From NCBI GenBank assembly GCA_023486985.1, contig JAMDEM010000109.1:1-21154 (forward strand): a stretch of DNA of 21,154 nt. Direction: 5' to 3'. The position numbers were made by a program, and so were the translations under genes. A model generated the notes under the pieces. It was not told the origin of the DNA. It saw nothing but the letters and a program-made list of their open reading frames with translations, and made no database searches. This stretch comes from Bacillota bacterium. GTDB lineage: Bacteria > Vulcanimicrobiota > JAMDEM01. How positions within the stretch are numbered: the stretch's first letter is position 1; each line of letters opens with the position of its first letter. Of this stretch, positions 8,372 through 17,284 are shown one piece after another.

Positions 8372-9422
8372 GCTGAAATTACTTAAAAATGTAATTTTAA
8401 GCAAAGTTAGAAATCTTCCTTATAAAATAAACTTTGCAGTCACTTATATCTGTAATTCAAAATGTAAAATTTGTTCCATCTGGAAACTTTATTCAGAACA
8501 GCCGCAGCTTTTAAAGGATGAACTTTCTCTGGAAGAGATAACAAAAATCTTTCAGAATTTTCCATCTACCATAAGCTGGATAAGCCTGTTAGGCGGAGAA
8601 CCATTCCTGAGGAAAAATCTTTCCGCCATTGTTCATTCGGCAGTTAAAGAAATTCCTTCACTGGCAGTAATCTCCATTCCTACTAACGGCTTAATGGAAA
8701 ACTCTGTTTTAACATTTCTTGAAGAAACAAAATCCATCAAAGACAGGATAATTTTTATTCGTTTCAGCCTTGACGGACCTCCTGCTGTCCACAATAAAAT
8801 CAGGGGACTGGAATCTGCCTATGAAAGCACATGGAATACATATCAGAAATCCAAGAAACTTTTAAAGGGGCAGAAAAACTTCAATCTGGGCATCGAGACA
8901 ACCGTATCCAGCCTTAATCTGCCTCACCTATCCCCTTTTCTTAAAGATATGGCTTCACGGGGAGAAGCTATAACCATTACCGTGGCTCATGACGGATATC
9001 CCTACCATTTTGACGGCATAAATGGCAATATTTTCCCCGGAGGAAAATCAAAAGAAGTAAGAGAAGTAATCGGAGTTATCAAAAATTTTAAAGAAAAATT
9101 CAAACCGGAAAACCTTCTCAATCTCCTGTATGTAAGAAGGATACCTCAATTTATTGACAACCCTGAAAAACATATCATGCCATGCGGCGCCCTGAAAAGC
9201 TCCCTCTTCATGGATCCTTTTGGAAACGTTTCCCCATGTTTTATCTGGGACTACAAGCTTGGAAACCTGCGGCAATGCAATTATGAAATTTTAAAACTCC
9301 TGGATTCCCAAAAAGCTAAGGAGGGCTTAAATGTTATCAGAAATCATCAGTGTCCAAACTGCTGGACGCCGTGCGAAGCTTACCAGAGTATTATAAGCAA
9401 TTTCATAACCTTTAAAATTTAA
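8361..9422 (+). CDS. Radical SAM protein with SPASM-like C-terminal domain
   Basis: The protein has 353 residues from ATG 8361; a TTG four codons earlier is possible. The radical SAM motif YICNSKCKIC gives C31, C35 and C38. It is followed by LLGGEPFLRKNL (the GGE SAM-binding motif) and RFSLDGPPAVHNKIRG, both typical of the SPASM/twitch branch. The C-terminal region has PCGALKSSLFMDPFGNVSPC and then HQCPNCWTPC, a cysteine set able to hold one or two auxiliary 4Fe-4S clusters. Such enzymes modify peptides, sugars or cofactors; the resemblance to the gene at 10470 suggests a shared pathway. The start overlaps the end of the Dpm1-type gene by 11 bases and has no clear ribosome binding site, so translation is probably coupled. 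No short precursor-peptide gene was recognised nearby, which argues against a standard RiPP cluster. Confidence 0.85.
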   Translation: MKNKLKLLKNVILSKVRNLPYKINFAVTYICNSKCKICSIWKLYSEQPQLLKDELSLEEITKIFQNFPSTISWISLLGGEPFLRKNLSAIVHSAVKEIPSLAVISIPTNGLMENSVLTFLEETKSIKDRIIFIRFSLDGPPAVHNKIRGLESAYESTWNTYQKSKKLLKGQKNFNLGIETTVSSLNLPHLSPFLKDMASRGEAITITVAHDGYPYHFDGINGNIFPGGKSKEVREVIGVIKNFKEKFKPENLLNLLYVRRIPQFIDNPEKHIMPCGALKSSLFMDPFGNVSPCFIWDYKLGNLRQCNYEILKLLDSQKAKEGLNVIRNHQCPNCWTPCEAYQSIISNFITFKI

Positions 9423-9520
9423 AAAGAGGGGTGTTTTTAACAAGATGAAAAAACAGCGGATTTCTGCTTCATTACCGGGTCGTTTTTTAATAATTTTAAC
9501 CGGGCTGGATTTTTAAAATA

Positions 9521-10483
9521 ATGGAACCTGAAATATCCGTGATAATTCCTGTAAAACCAGGCGAAAATTCTATCCCTGCCCTTGAATCGCTTAGAAAAAC
9601 AGACTACCCTTTAACAAAGATTGAAATAATCATGGCTGAAGGCTGCCAGCCCAGCCGTCAAAGAAATATGGCTTTAAAAGAGGCAGGGGGAGAAATTGTC
9701 TATTACCTTGACAATGACAGCCTTGTTGAAAAAGACCTTTTCCGGAAAGCTGCGGTTCATTATGAGAATCCGGAAATTGACGGAGCAGGAGGTCCTTCTC
9801 TTACCGCTCTGGATGATACTTTTATTCAAAAATGCTTTGGTTATATTTTTAGCTCTTATCTTTGTGCCTCAGCAATGAGAGCAAAATTTACGCCCGTGGG
9901 TAAGGCAAGGCTGTCCACCGAAAAAGAACTTATTTTGTGCAATTTAAGCTTTAAAACAAGGGTAATGAAAGAATCAGGCGGTTTTAACGAAAAACTTTAT
10001 CCCAATGAAGAAAACGAGCTGGTGAACCGTCTTCTAAGCAGGGGGAAAAAGATAATTTATGACCCGGAAATCTTTATAAGGCAGAGCAGAAGAAAGAACA
10101 TTTTTGAGTTCATAAAACAACTCTTCAGATACGGAAGGGGAAGAGGAGAGCACCTGTGGGTGAATTTCAGATTCTTCAAACCATTGTTTATTATCCCCTC
10201 AGCCTTCATCCTTTACCTTATATCTTTAATATTTTTCCGCCCCTGGTTCTATATTATTCCTGTATATCTTTATGCTTTCATTACCATCATTGCATCTCTT
10301 TTGGTTTGCGCGGCTAATAAAGACTGGAAGGCTTTACCTGTGCTTCCCTTCCTTTTTCTTTTCACCCATCTTTCTTATGGCACAGGTGTAATAACAGGAC
10401 TTGCAAGCGGCTGGGCAAAACAGTATAAAATGGGAGAAGTAACCGTAAGAAAGATCAAAAAATTCAGCGATGAAAACTTCTGA
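9521..10483 (+). CDS. Membrane-anchored GT2 family glycosyltransferase
   Basis: The protein has 320 residues. A GT-A fold occupies about 1-220: ISVIIPVKPGE at the N-terminus, SRQRNMALKEAGGEIVYYLDND with the DxD-type DND at 64-66, GGFNEKLYPNEENEL near 165-180 (acceptor/base region), and QLFRYGRGRGE, which resembles the RxxRW/Q-x-x-RW region of processive enzymes. Hydrophobic helices follow at about 225-245, 250-270 and 280-300, so the enzyme is anchored at the inner face of the membrane. It probably transfers a sugar from a nucleotide donor to a lipid or glycan; the substrate is unknown. The 98 bases before the ATG hold no clear ribosome binding site. The end overlaps the next radical SAM gene by 14 bases. 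Confidence 0.82.
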   Translation: MEPEISVIIPVKPGENSIPALESLRKTDYPLTKIEIIMAEGCQPSRQRNMALKEAGGEIVYYLDNDSLVEKDLFRKAAVHYENPEIDGAGGPSLTALDDTFIQKCFGYIFSSYLCASAMRAKFTPVGKARLSTEKELILCNLSFKTRVMKESGGFNEKLYPNEENELVNRLLSRGKKIIYDPEIFIRQSRRKNIFEFIKQLFRYGRGRGEHLWVNFRFFKPLFIIPSAFILYLISLIFFRPWFYIIPVYLYAFITIIASLLVCAANKDWKALPVLPFLFLFTHLSYGTGVITGLASGWAKQYKMGEVTVRKIKKFSDENF

Positions 10484-11570
10484 ATATGTAAGCTTAAGTA
10501 AAAGAATTTTCTTTAAAAAAGGCGCAATGCCCCTTCATCTTACTTTTCTTGTAACTCAAAAGTGCAATGCCGCCTGCATTCACTGCTATTTATGGAACAA
10601 ATTAAACAAATCCCGAAGGGAGATAACGCCCGACGAGGTGGAAAAAATTTCATCATCCCTGGATAATCTTCCTTATCTGATAATTTCAGGCGGAGAGCCT
10701 TATCTACGAGATGACCTTCCCCGCCTTGCCGAGCCTTTTTACCGGAACAGCCGGAGCCGCCATATAACAATAACGACAAACGGCATGGAAACAGAAAAAA
10801 TCATTACCTCTACTGAAGAGATACTTAAGCTTTGCCCGGATGCTTCAATTCTGGTTTATATATCAATTGACGGAGTAGGCGAAGAGCATGACAGAATACG
10901 GGGCGTAAAGGGAATTTTTAATAAAGCCGTCAACACTTTTAAAATACTGAAGAGCCTTAAAGAAAAAGGCAGGATAAACGCAGGAGCTCTTATAACAGCA
11001 ATGTCATCCAACCAGGAAAAATTATCTGAAATTTACAATTATATAAAAGGAAAAATTAAACCCGACCTTATTTATATAAACCTGATACGGGGCGAGCCAA
11101 GAAATCCGGAGCTAAAGGAAATTGACACAAAATATTACTTTGAAGTCTGCAGGCTGGCAGAAAAAGATCTTGCCGGAGGATATCTTGCCGGGTACGGCTC
11201 ATTTCCATTTTCATCCGTTCCGGTGGGAATAAATATAATGACTCATAATATGGTAGAAAAAACTTTAAAAAGTGGAAAATTCCAAATTCCCTGTTATGCC
11301 GGAATTTTAAGCGCCGTACTTGGAAGCAGCGGGGAGGTATGGGCTTGCGAAATTCTTGACAGGATGATAGGTAATTTAAGAGAATCAAATTATGATTTCA
11401 GGAAAATCTGGTTTTCACCGCAGGCTGAAGAGTTGAGAAACTACATTAAAAAAACAAAATGCTACTGCACCCACGAATGTTTCCTGAATACAAACATACT
11501 CTTTAATCCCCGCTTTCTGCCGGAAATCGCCGCCCGTGCAATTGCACATTCAATATTTAAAAAAAGGTGA
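10470..11570 (+). CDS. Radical SAM protein with SPASM-like C-terminal domain (second copy type)
   Basis: The protein has 366 residues. The motif VTQKCNAACIHCY gives C32, C36 and C39, with His in the aromatic position. Then come LIISGGEPYLRDDL, ITTNGM and YISIDGVGEEHDRIRG, as in SPASM/twitch enzymes. The C-terminal part has IPCYAGILSAVLGSSGEVWAC and KCYCTHEC, a plausible auxiliary cluster site. It differs clearly from the protein at 8361 in sequence but shares the same plan, so the two may act in sequence on one substrate. It begins inside the glycosyltransferase gene (14-base overlap) and closes the operon that starts at 7640. It is followed by a repeat-containing gap with no evident terminator. 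Confidence 0.86.
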   Translation: MKTSEYVSLSKRIFFKKGAMPLHLTFLVTQKCNAACIHCYLWNKLNKSRREITPDEVEKISSSLDNLPYLIISGGEPYLRDDLPRLAEPFYRNSRSRHITITTNGMETEKIITSTEEILKLCPDASILVYISIDGVGEEHDRIRGVKGIFNKAVNTFKILKSLKEKGRINAGALITAMSSNQEKLSEIYNYIKGKIKPDLIYINLIRGEPRNPELKEIDTKYYFEVCRLAEKDLAGGYLAGYGSFPFSSVPVGINIMTHNMVEKTLKSGKFQIPCYAGILSAVLGSSGEVWACEILDRMIGNLRESNYDFRKIWFSPQAEELRNYIKKTKCYCTHECFLNTNILFNPRFLPEIAARAIAHSIFKKR

Positions 11571-11640
11571 GAGGTAAGGGATGCCTTTCAGCAGAACATA
11601 TTAAGGGTAGTATATTATGGTTTACATCACCACTATTGGG

Positions 11641-11738
11641 TCATTGCGAGGAGTCCTGCGGACGACGAAGCAATCTCAGCCAAAAGGAGATTGCCCACCC
11701 ACCCTTTCAGGGCGGGTACCCGTTCAGGCTCGCAATGA
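11641..11738. repeat. TCATTGCGAG inverted-repeat element (MITE-like)
   Basis: The element is 98 bases with perfect 10-base ends, TCATTGCGAG and CTCGCAATGA, and an inner inverted pair GCAATCTC (11670-11677) and GAGATTGC (11687-11694). This arrangement matches a short palindromic repeat type that I recall from many bacterial genomes. The right arm holds a C-rich stretch (11695-11720) that itself contains CCACCC...GGCGGGT pairs and looks like an inserted or diverged segment. It lies between two genes and codes for nothing recognisable. Confidence 0.75.
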
Positions 11739-11795
11739 CAAATAAAGTGCAAACTATTTCATGCTCTCATTAATAATAAGGAAAGGTGGATGGAA

Positions 11796-12449
11796 ATGAT
11801 GAAAAAAAGCTTTATCTTGTTAATTTTGGGGCTCTTTGTTCTTTCTCTTGTGTTAGCACTGCCGGCTTACTCCCAGAAAAAAGATACTTATGTTATACCG
11901 CTTGAAAAAATTTTTAAGGCTCCAAAAAATAAAACCCAACTGGGCGAAAGAATCCTTGTTAAATATCCGGCACAAACACCCTGCCTTAAACCCGGCTATA
12001 CCACTTTCATTTTCGGAAAGCAGTATATTTATGACTTTAAAGGATATTACCGGCGTCTGGATTTTAAAATGGATTCAACCAAAGACAACTCCTTTGTATT
12101 ATCGCATCTGTCCGTAAGGTACTGGAACGGGAAAAAGTGGGTGGCTGACTTTACTTCTCCTGAGGAAACAAGGAAGGGACCACCCAAAGCTTTCCTTGAA
12201 AAGGCTGGAATGGTTTCTCATGATCCCCGCAGCAAGCAGAAAATCACCGCCCTTATTTCCAAAAAGCCATTCCGGTGGATAAAAGTCGGCTGTTCAACAT
12301 GTGATGCCGTAGGTACAAAAAACCTCCTGAATCATTCCTCAATGCTGGTGCACACCATTACTGCATCCATGCCTGGAGCCACGCCTGCAAAACAGGCTCC
12401 CCCGCCCGGAATCAAACAAACCACGCAGGAAAGACGCCATCACAAATAG
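11796..12449 (+). CDS. Small secreted protein of unknown family
   Basis: I do not recognise the family. The protein has 217 residues from ATG 11796; AAAGGTGG at about 11782-11789 favours this start, or the adjacent ATG at 11799, over the ATG at 11790 that abuts it. A clear signal peptide (MMKKSFILLILGLFVLSL, then LPAYSQ) suggests export with cleavage near residue 25. The middle contains a beta-rich region with VRYWNGKKWV and three cysteines (CLKPGY and GCSTC), the latter two close enough to form a disulfide or bind metal. The tail after about 185 is rich in Pro, Gln and basic residues and probably disordered. It lies 57 bases upstream of the alpha-2-macroglobulin gene on the same strand, so it may share its transcript and act with it in the periplasm. 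Confidence 0.72.
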   Translation: MMKKSFILLILGLFVLSLVLALPAYSQKKDTYVIPLEKIFKAPKNKTQLGERILVKYPAQTPCLKPGYTTFIFGKQYIYDFKGYYRRLDFKMDSTKDNSFVLSHLSVRYWNGKKWVADFTSPEETRKGPPKAFLEKAGMVSHDPRSKQKITALISKKPFRWIKVGCSTCDAVGTKNLLNHSSMLVHTITASMPGATPAKQAPPPGIKQTTQERRHHK

Positions 12450-12506
12450 AAGCTAAAACCAGATTCAAGCGGCACCGAATTTATACTTTTTAGGAAGGTG
12501 AAATTT

Positions 12507-15500
12507 ATGAAGCCCTCCTTTTCAAGTGCAATTTCAAGAACAGCCTACCTGCTCCTTATCCTGATCTGGATAGGAGCTCTTTTTTCTCTATCAATTTCTA
12601 AAGAAAAGCCGGTCGGAAGCGTCTCGGGAAAAGTATTCCGCCGGGACAATCACAGGCCTATTGCACGGGCAAGGGTGTTTTACCCGGGAGAAGACAGATG
12701 GGTAAGAACCGATAAAGACGGCACGTTCAAACTTCCCGGGGTTCCAGCCGGGAAATATGAGATAGACGTAAGCGCCCGTGGTTTTGACTCCTCTTATATA
12801 ACAGTTTATGTGGAAGAAGGCACAGAAACGCGGGAAACAAATTTTGCCATGGAGCCTACCCCGCCGGAAATTGATATTTACGCCGGGCAGAAAGTCTTTA
12901 TGCCCGGAGAAAAGGTAAAATTAAATTTATCAAGCTCCGTTATCAACAAATTTGAGCTTACCGTTTACAGAATTAATCCTCTTAAAGATATATCTGCAAT
13001 TACATCTTATGAAAGCCGGCGGAAAATGGATGTACGCAAACTCCTTCCTGTTTACTTTAAAAAATTAAAATACAACCTCAACGAAGACGGAATAATCAGC
13101 GAGCAAGTAGAAATACCGTTAAAAGAAAAAGGCGTATATCTTGTTGAAGTGGCTCAGGCTGATAATCTGAAATTTAAAAGGCGCACATGGTTTTCCATAA
13201 GCGACCTTGCCCTTGTTGCCAAACAGTCGCCTGAAGAGCTTATGGTTTATGCCGCCGGTTTTAAATCAAGAAAGCCCCTGCCCGGCACAAATATTGTTGT
13301 CTTTAAAAACGGGAACGGGATAACTTCAGGCACTACCGATTCCAGCGGCATTTATCATTCTAAAATTGCTTCCGACAGCTATGAAATTGTCGGCTTGTTC
13401 CATGGCTCCTTTGCTTTTGTAAGGTCGTATTCCTACGGCTCGCCTGATCCATACCGCGCTTACATCTACACGGAAAGGCCTGTTTACAGGCCCGGGCAGA
13501 CCGTTTATTTTAAAGCTGTTATCAGAAAAGACCTGGGCGACCATTACAATGTATTTTTCCCGGGCACGGCAAGAGTTAAAATAAACGACTGCAACGGAAA
13601 TTTAATTTACAGCCAGGATTTCCGAACCGGAAATTACGGAACTTTTCACGGAGAAATGACTCTTCAGGATGAGCCTCCCCTGGGCGACTATACAATCCTG
13701 GTAAACATAGGCAAAAATGAATATTACCAGAAATTCAAGGTTGCAGAATATAAAAAACCAGAATACAAAGTGGAAGTTTCAACCGGCAAACCTCATTATG
13801 TGGCGGGAGAGGAAGTTTCTGCAAAAATAAAAGCCGCTTATTATTTCGGTGCACCGGTCGAAAGTGCAAAAATAAGATATACCGTTTATGAATCGGCATA
13901 TCATATGTCAGGAAACTCAAGTTTCAGGTATTATGGCGAAGAAGATGAGGAAAGTTACGGAGGCATACTGAAGGAAGGCACGGCTTCAACTGACAAAAAG
14001 GGCGAGGCAGAGATAAAGATTCCCACAAAAAAAAGCGACCGGGATAATATGGTCGGAATAGAAGTTGAAGTTGAAGATTTAAGCAACCGTACCGTTACCG
14101 CCTCTACCAGCGTTCTCATTACAAGAGGCTTTTTTGATTTATGGAGTCAGACTGATAAATATATCTACCAGCCCGGCGATACTATTAAACTTGAAATAAA
14201 TGCTTTAAACTATGATAACAAGGCAGTGGAAAACGTTAAAGTGGATGCAAAAGTTCTATTAAACAAATATATTGAGGGAGAAAACAGATGGGAGAAAAAA
14301 CAAACACTTATAAGCACCTTTAGTGCTTCCACAAACAAACAGGGCAAGGGGACCATTTCCTTTAAGCCGGAGCAGCCCGGAGAATATGAAGTTCAGCTTT
14401 CTTCCGTTGACAGCGGAGGAAACATTGTAAAATATACGGACTGGATTTTTGTCTCAAGCGGCAATTACACCGGTACTTTCAACAACCACGATCTTACCCT
14501 CACAGCTGATAAAAAGATTTACAAAAGAGGAGATAGTGCAAAAATTTTAATTAACTGCCTCAAGGCTGATTCTTATGTGCTTCTTACCATTGAAGGAAGA
14601 AAAATCTACAAAGCGCAGGTAATATTTGTAAAGGGCCATTCAAAAATGATAGACGTGCCCCTGGAAAAAGAATATTTCCCGAATGTCTATATAAGCGCGT
14701 GCAGTATAAAAGGAAAGGAATTTGTCAACCACCAGATACATATAGATATATCGCCCGAAGAAAAATTTCTTAATATTTCCATAAAACCCGGCAAGGAAAA
14801 ATATGCCCCCGGTGACACGGCAAGTTATTTTATAAAAATAACCGACTCAGCCGGAAAACCTGTAAAAGCCGAATTATCCCTGGGCGTTGTTGATTCTTCA
14901 ATCTACGCTATATCGCCGGAAATAACTGAAAATATAAAAGACTTCTTCTACACGCGCCAATCAAATTTTGTTGGGACAACTTATTCCTTTGAATACGACT
15001 ATTCAGGCGGCGCTGATAAGGAGGGAGCCCCGAGGGTAAGAAAATATTTTCCTGACACCGCTTACTGGGGCGCTGTAATATTCACTGACGACAAAGGAAC
15101 GGCAAAAATAGACGTAAAACTGCCTGACAACATAACAGCGTGGAAAGCAACGGTCCGCGCCGTAACCATGGACACAAAAGTAGGTTCAGCCGTCAATGAA
15201 ATTATTGCAACCAAGGACCTTCTGGTGCGCCTGGAAGTTCCAAGATTCATCACCCAGAGAGATGTTCTTGAAATTGCAGGAGTAATCCACAATTACACTG
15301 ATAAAGAACAGCCGCTGAAAGTCGAATTAGCCTGCCAGGGCGTGGAACTTCTTGATAAAGCCCAGGTTGAAAAAAATCTGCCCGCCGGCGAAGCAGTAAG
15401 AATTGCCTGGAAGGTTAAAGCCTCAAATACCGGCACGGCAGTCTTTACAGTTAAAGCAGCCGGACATGGTGCATCAGATGCCATGGAACTCTCCATTCCT

Positions 15501-17147
15501 GTCCTTCCTCATGGAATAGAAAATTATAAAGCTTATTCGGGAGATGTTGAAAAAGAAAAAGATTTTGAGGTGGAAGTTCCGTCCGGTATAATTAGCGGGG
15601 CAACAAAGCTTAATCTTTATCTTGCACCTTCGGTTGCCGGCGCCATGATGCAGGGGCTTGATTATCTTGCCTCTTATCCTTACGGATGCGTGGAGCAGAC
15701 AATGAGCTCCTTCCTGCCGGATATTTTTGTCGAGGAAGCGCTTAAAAAGCTGAATATTAAGGATGCCGGGCTTGAGAAAAAACTTCCTCTAATGGTTCAA
15801 AAAGGCTTGCAAAGACTTTACGGTCTACAGCATGAGGACGGCGGTTGGGGATGGTGGACCGATGACAGCACCCATCCTTATATGACAGCCTACGTTGTGT
15901 TTGGATTGCTTAAAGCAAAGGAAGCAGGATATAAAATTGACGATAACGTTCTTGACCGCGGCAAAAAGGCGCTGGAAAAAATCTTCCGGGAAACTTACGG
16001 CGAAACAAAAACAGGCTGGGGTGCAATCCAGCAGAAAACTTTCTGGAAGACAAAAGCCTACATGGCTTATGTAATGTCCCTGGCTGGAATTTTAAAAGCC
16101 GAGGACTGCCTTAAAATATACGAAAACCGCGATAAGCTGAATGCTTATACAAAAGCCCTTCTTGCCCTTGCCCTGAATAATCTCGGCAGAAAGGATGAAA
16201 TCCTTGCGCTTATCAACGAGCTTAACTCTCAGGCGGTGGAAACAGATACAACCTGCAACTGGGAGTCGGAAACTTTTGATTATTCGTGGACAGGCAATAA
16301 TGTAGAATCCACCGCTTATGTTCTTGACTGTCTGGTAAATCTTGATACCTCCAATCCAAGAATACCAAAAATTATAAGATGGCTTTTTATCAACCGAAGA
16401 GGGCTTTCCTGGAATTCCACCAAGGATACAGCCGCAGTGCTTTATGCTTTTACGGATTATCTTATTAAAAACCCGGAGGAACTTGCTCCTGACTTTACCG
16501 CTTCAATTTATCTAAACGGCGAAAAAATTAAAGATGTAAAATTCAACTCGTTAATTCCTTCAAGCGGGGAATCAGCCGTAATTATTGAAAGCTCAAAATT
16601 AAAATCAGGCAAAAACAAAATTACAATACAAAAAGAGGGAAAAGGAAAACTTTATTATTCCGCTGAGCTTCGTTATTTTCCTGATGTTGAAAATATTAAA
16701 CCGGCTTCCCAGGGCGGGATAAAAATAAGCAGAGTTTATAAATCTTTAAAATTGGAAAAAGATATTTTCGGCAAATTCGTTGAGAAGGAAGAAAAATTCG
16801 GAGGCACCCTGGGAATCGGCGAAAGACTCCTGGTAAAAATTTCCGTGGAATGTGACAAAGATTTTGAATACCTTATAATAGAAGATCCCCTGCCGGCAGG
16901 ATGCGAAGTTGTAATTCCGGAAGGCGAAAGAAACTGGGGCTCATTATGGTGGTGCCGACAGGAAATAAGAGATGAAAAAGCTGTATTCTTCAGCCGCTTT
17001 CTGGAGAAGGGACAGAAGTTTGTTCTTTCCTATGAGATAAGAGGCGAGATTCCCGGAGATTACCATGTCCTGCCAACCCTGATATATCAAATGTACATTC
17101 CTGAAGTAAGAGCAAACGGCGAAGAAGCACAAATTAAAGTGAGATAA
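12507..17147 (+). CDS. Alpha-2-macroglobulin family protein with thioester
   Basis: The protein has 1546 residues. AGGAAGG about 8 bases before ATG 12507 makes this start better than the in-frame GTG at 12498. A signal peptide covers about 1-31 with no lipobox cysteine. A carboxypeptidase regulatory-like beta domain follows (about 34-115, GSVSGKVF...RTDKDGTFKLPGVPAGKYEI). Macroglobulin-type domains come next, with the MG2-like TERPVYRPGQTVYFKAV and, near residue 872, LPDNITAWKATVRA. The thioester motif YPYGCVEQT has Cys at 1061 and Gln at 1064 intact, followed by the helical thioester domain (HEDGGWGWW). Bacterial members trap attacking proteases: cleavage of a bait region exposes the thioester. 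Length fits the long bacterial class. The usual partner penicillin-binding protein 1C gene is not seen here; a VanW-family gene follows instead. Confidence 0.93.
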   Translation: MKPSFSSAISRTAYLLLILIWIGALFSLSISKEKPVGSVSGKVFRRDNHRPIARARVFYPGEDRWVRTDKDGTFKLPGVPAGKYEIDVSARGFDSSYITVYVEEGTETRETNFAMEPTPPEIDIYAGQKVFMPGEKVKLNLSSSVINKFELTVYRINPLKDISAITSYESRRKMDVRKLLPVYFKKLKYNLNEDGIISEQVEIPLKEKGVYLVEVAQADNLKFKRRTWFSISDLALVAKQSPEELMVYAAGFKSRKPLPGTNIVVFKNGNGITSGTTDSSGIYHSKIASDSYEIVGLFHGSFAFVRSYSYGSPDPYRAYIYTERPVYRPGQTVYFKAVIRKDLGDHYNVFFPGTARVKINDCNGNLIYSQDFRTGNYGTFHGEMTLQDEPPLGDYTILVNIGKNEYYQKFKVAEYKKPEYKVEVSTGKPHYVAGEEVSAKIKAAYYFGAPVESAKIRYTVYESAYHMSGNSSFRYYGEEDEESYGGILKEGTASTDKKGEAEIKIPTKKSDRDNMVGIEVEVEDLSNRTVTASTSVLITRGFFDLWSQTDKYIYQPGDTIKLEINALNYDNKAVENVKVDAKVLLNKYIEGENRWEKKQTLISTFSASTNKQGKGTISFKPEQPGEYEVQLSSVDSGGNIVKYTDWIFVSSGNYTGTFNNHDLTLTADKKIYKRGDSAKILINCLKADSYVLLTIEGRKIYKAQVIFVKGHSKMIDVPLEKEYFPNVYISACSIKGKEFVNHQIHIDISPEEKFLNISIKPGKEKYAPGDTASYFIKITDSAGKPVKAELSLGVVDSSIYAISPEITENIKDFFYTRQSNFVGTTYSFEYDYSGGADKEGAPRVRKYFPDTAYWGAVIFTDDKGTAKIDVKLPDNITAWKATVRAVTMDTKVGSAVNEIIATKDLLVRLEVPRFITQRDVLEIAGVIHNYTDKEQPLKVELACQGVELLDKAQVEKNLPAGEAVRIAWKVKASNTGTAVFTVKAAGHGASDAMELSIPVLPHGIENYKAYSGDVEKEKDFEVEVPSGIISGATKLNLYLAPSVAGAMMQGLDYLASYPYGCVEQTMSSFLPDIFVEEALKKLNIKDAGLEKKLPLMVQKGLQRLYGLQHEDGGWGWWTDDSTHPYMTAYVVFGLLKAKEAGYKIDDNVLDRGKKALEKIFRETYGETKTGWGAIQQKTFWKTKAYMAYVMSLAGILKAEDCLKIYENRDKLNAYTKALLALALNNLGRKDEILALINELNSQAVETDTTCNWESETFDYSWTGNNVESTAYVLDCLVNLDTSNPRIPKIIRWLFINRRGLSWNSTKDTAAVLYAFTDYLIKNPEELAPDFTASIYLNGEKIKDVKFNSLIPSSGESAVIIESSKLKSGKNKITIQKEGKGKLYYSAELRYFPDVENIKPASQGGIKISRVYKSLKLEKDIFGKFVEKEEKFGGTLGIGERLLVKISVECDKDFEYLIIEDPLPAGCEVVIPEGERNWGSLWWCRQEIRDEKAVFFSRFLEKGQKFVLSYEIRGEIPGDYHVLPTLIYQMYIPEVRANGEEAQIKVR

Positions 17148-17148
17148 A

Positions 17149-17196
17149 AATCCCCCAACCCACCTTTAGTAAAGGGGGAAGCGAAGCCGGGGGATT
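17149..17196. repeat. C-rich palindromic repeat
   Basis: Perfect 8-base arms AATCCCCC (17149-17156) and GGGGGATT (17189-17196) enclose an inner hairpin with CCTTT-agt-AAAGG (17163-17175). It starts one base after the stop codon of the alpha-2-macroglobulin gene, so its RNA hairpin could also end or protect that transcript. A related C-rich palindrome occurs at 18539-18619. Confidence 0.65.
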
Positions 17197-17202
17197 CCAA
17201 TT

Positions 17203-17230
17203 GAGATTGCCGCGCTCCCCTTGCCAATGA
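17203..17230. repeat. Degenerate half of the TCATTGCGAG-type repeat
   Basis: GAGATTGCC followed 14 bases later by CCAATGA matches the right half of the element at 11641-11738, with decay at several bases. It lies directly after the C-rich palindrome. Confidence 0.4.
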
Positions 17231-17284
17231 TATAGGGACAGGTTGATGGCTTGCAATTACAAACGGTTACAGGTTAATTGTTGA

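Noticed and set aside
9445..9516. A 23-codon frame just before the GT2 gene at 9521, considered as a radical SAM precursor peptide
   Set aside because: The ribosome binding site is too far (GAGGGG, about 13 bases) and the peptide lacks Cys, repeated residues or a leader-like pattern.
11641..11738. CRISPR array or insertion sequence at the repeat clusters
   Set aside because: There are no regularly spaced repeats with unique spacers, and no transposase gene in or near the elements.
11567..11773. Plus-strand frame of 68 codons after the last radical SAM gene
   Set aside because: Most of it is the TCATTGCGAG inverted-repeat element; the translation reflects the repeat.
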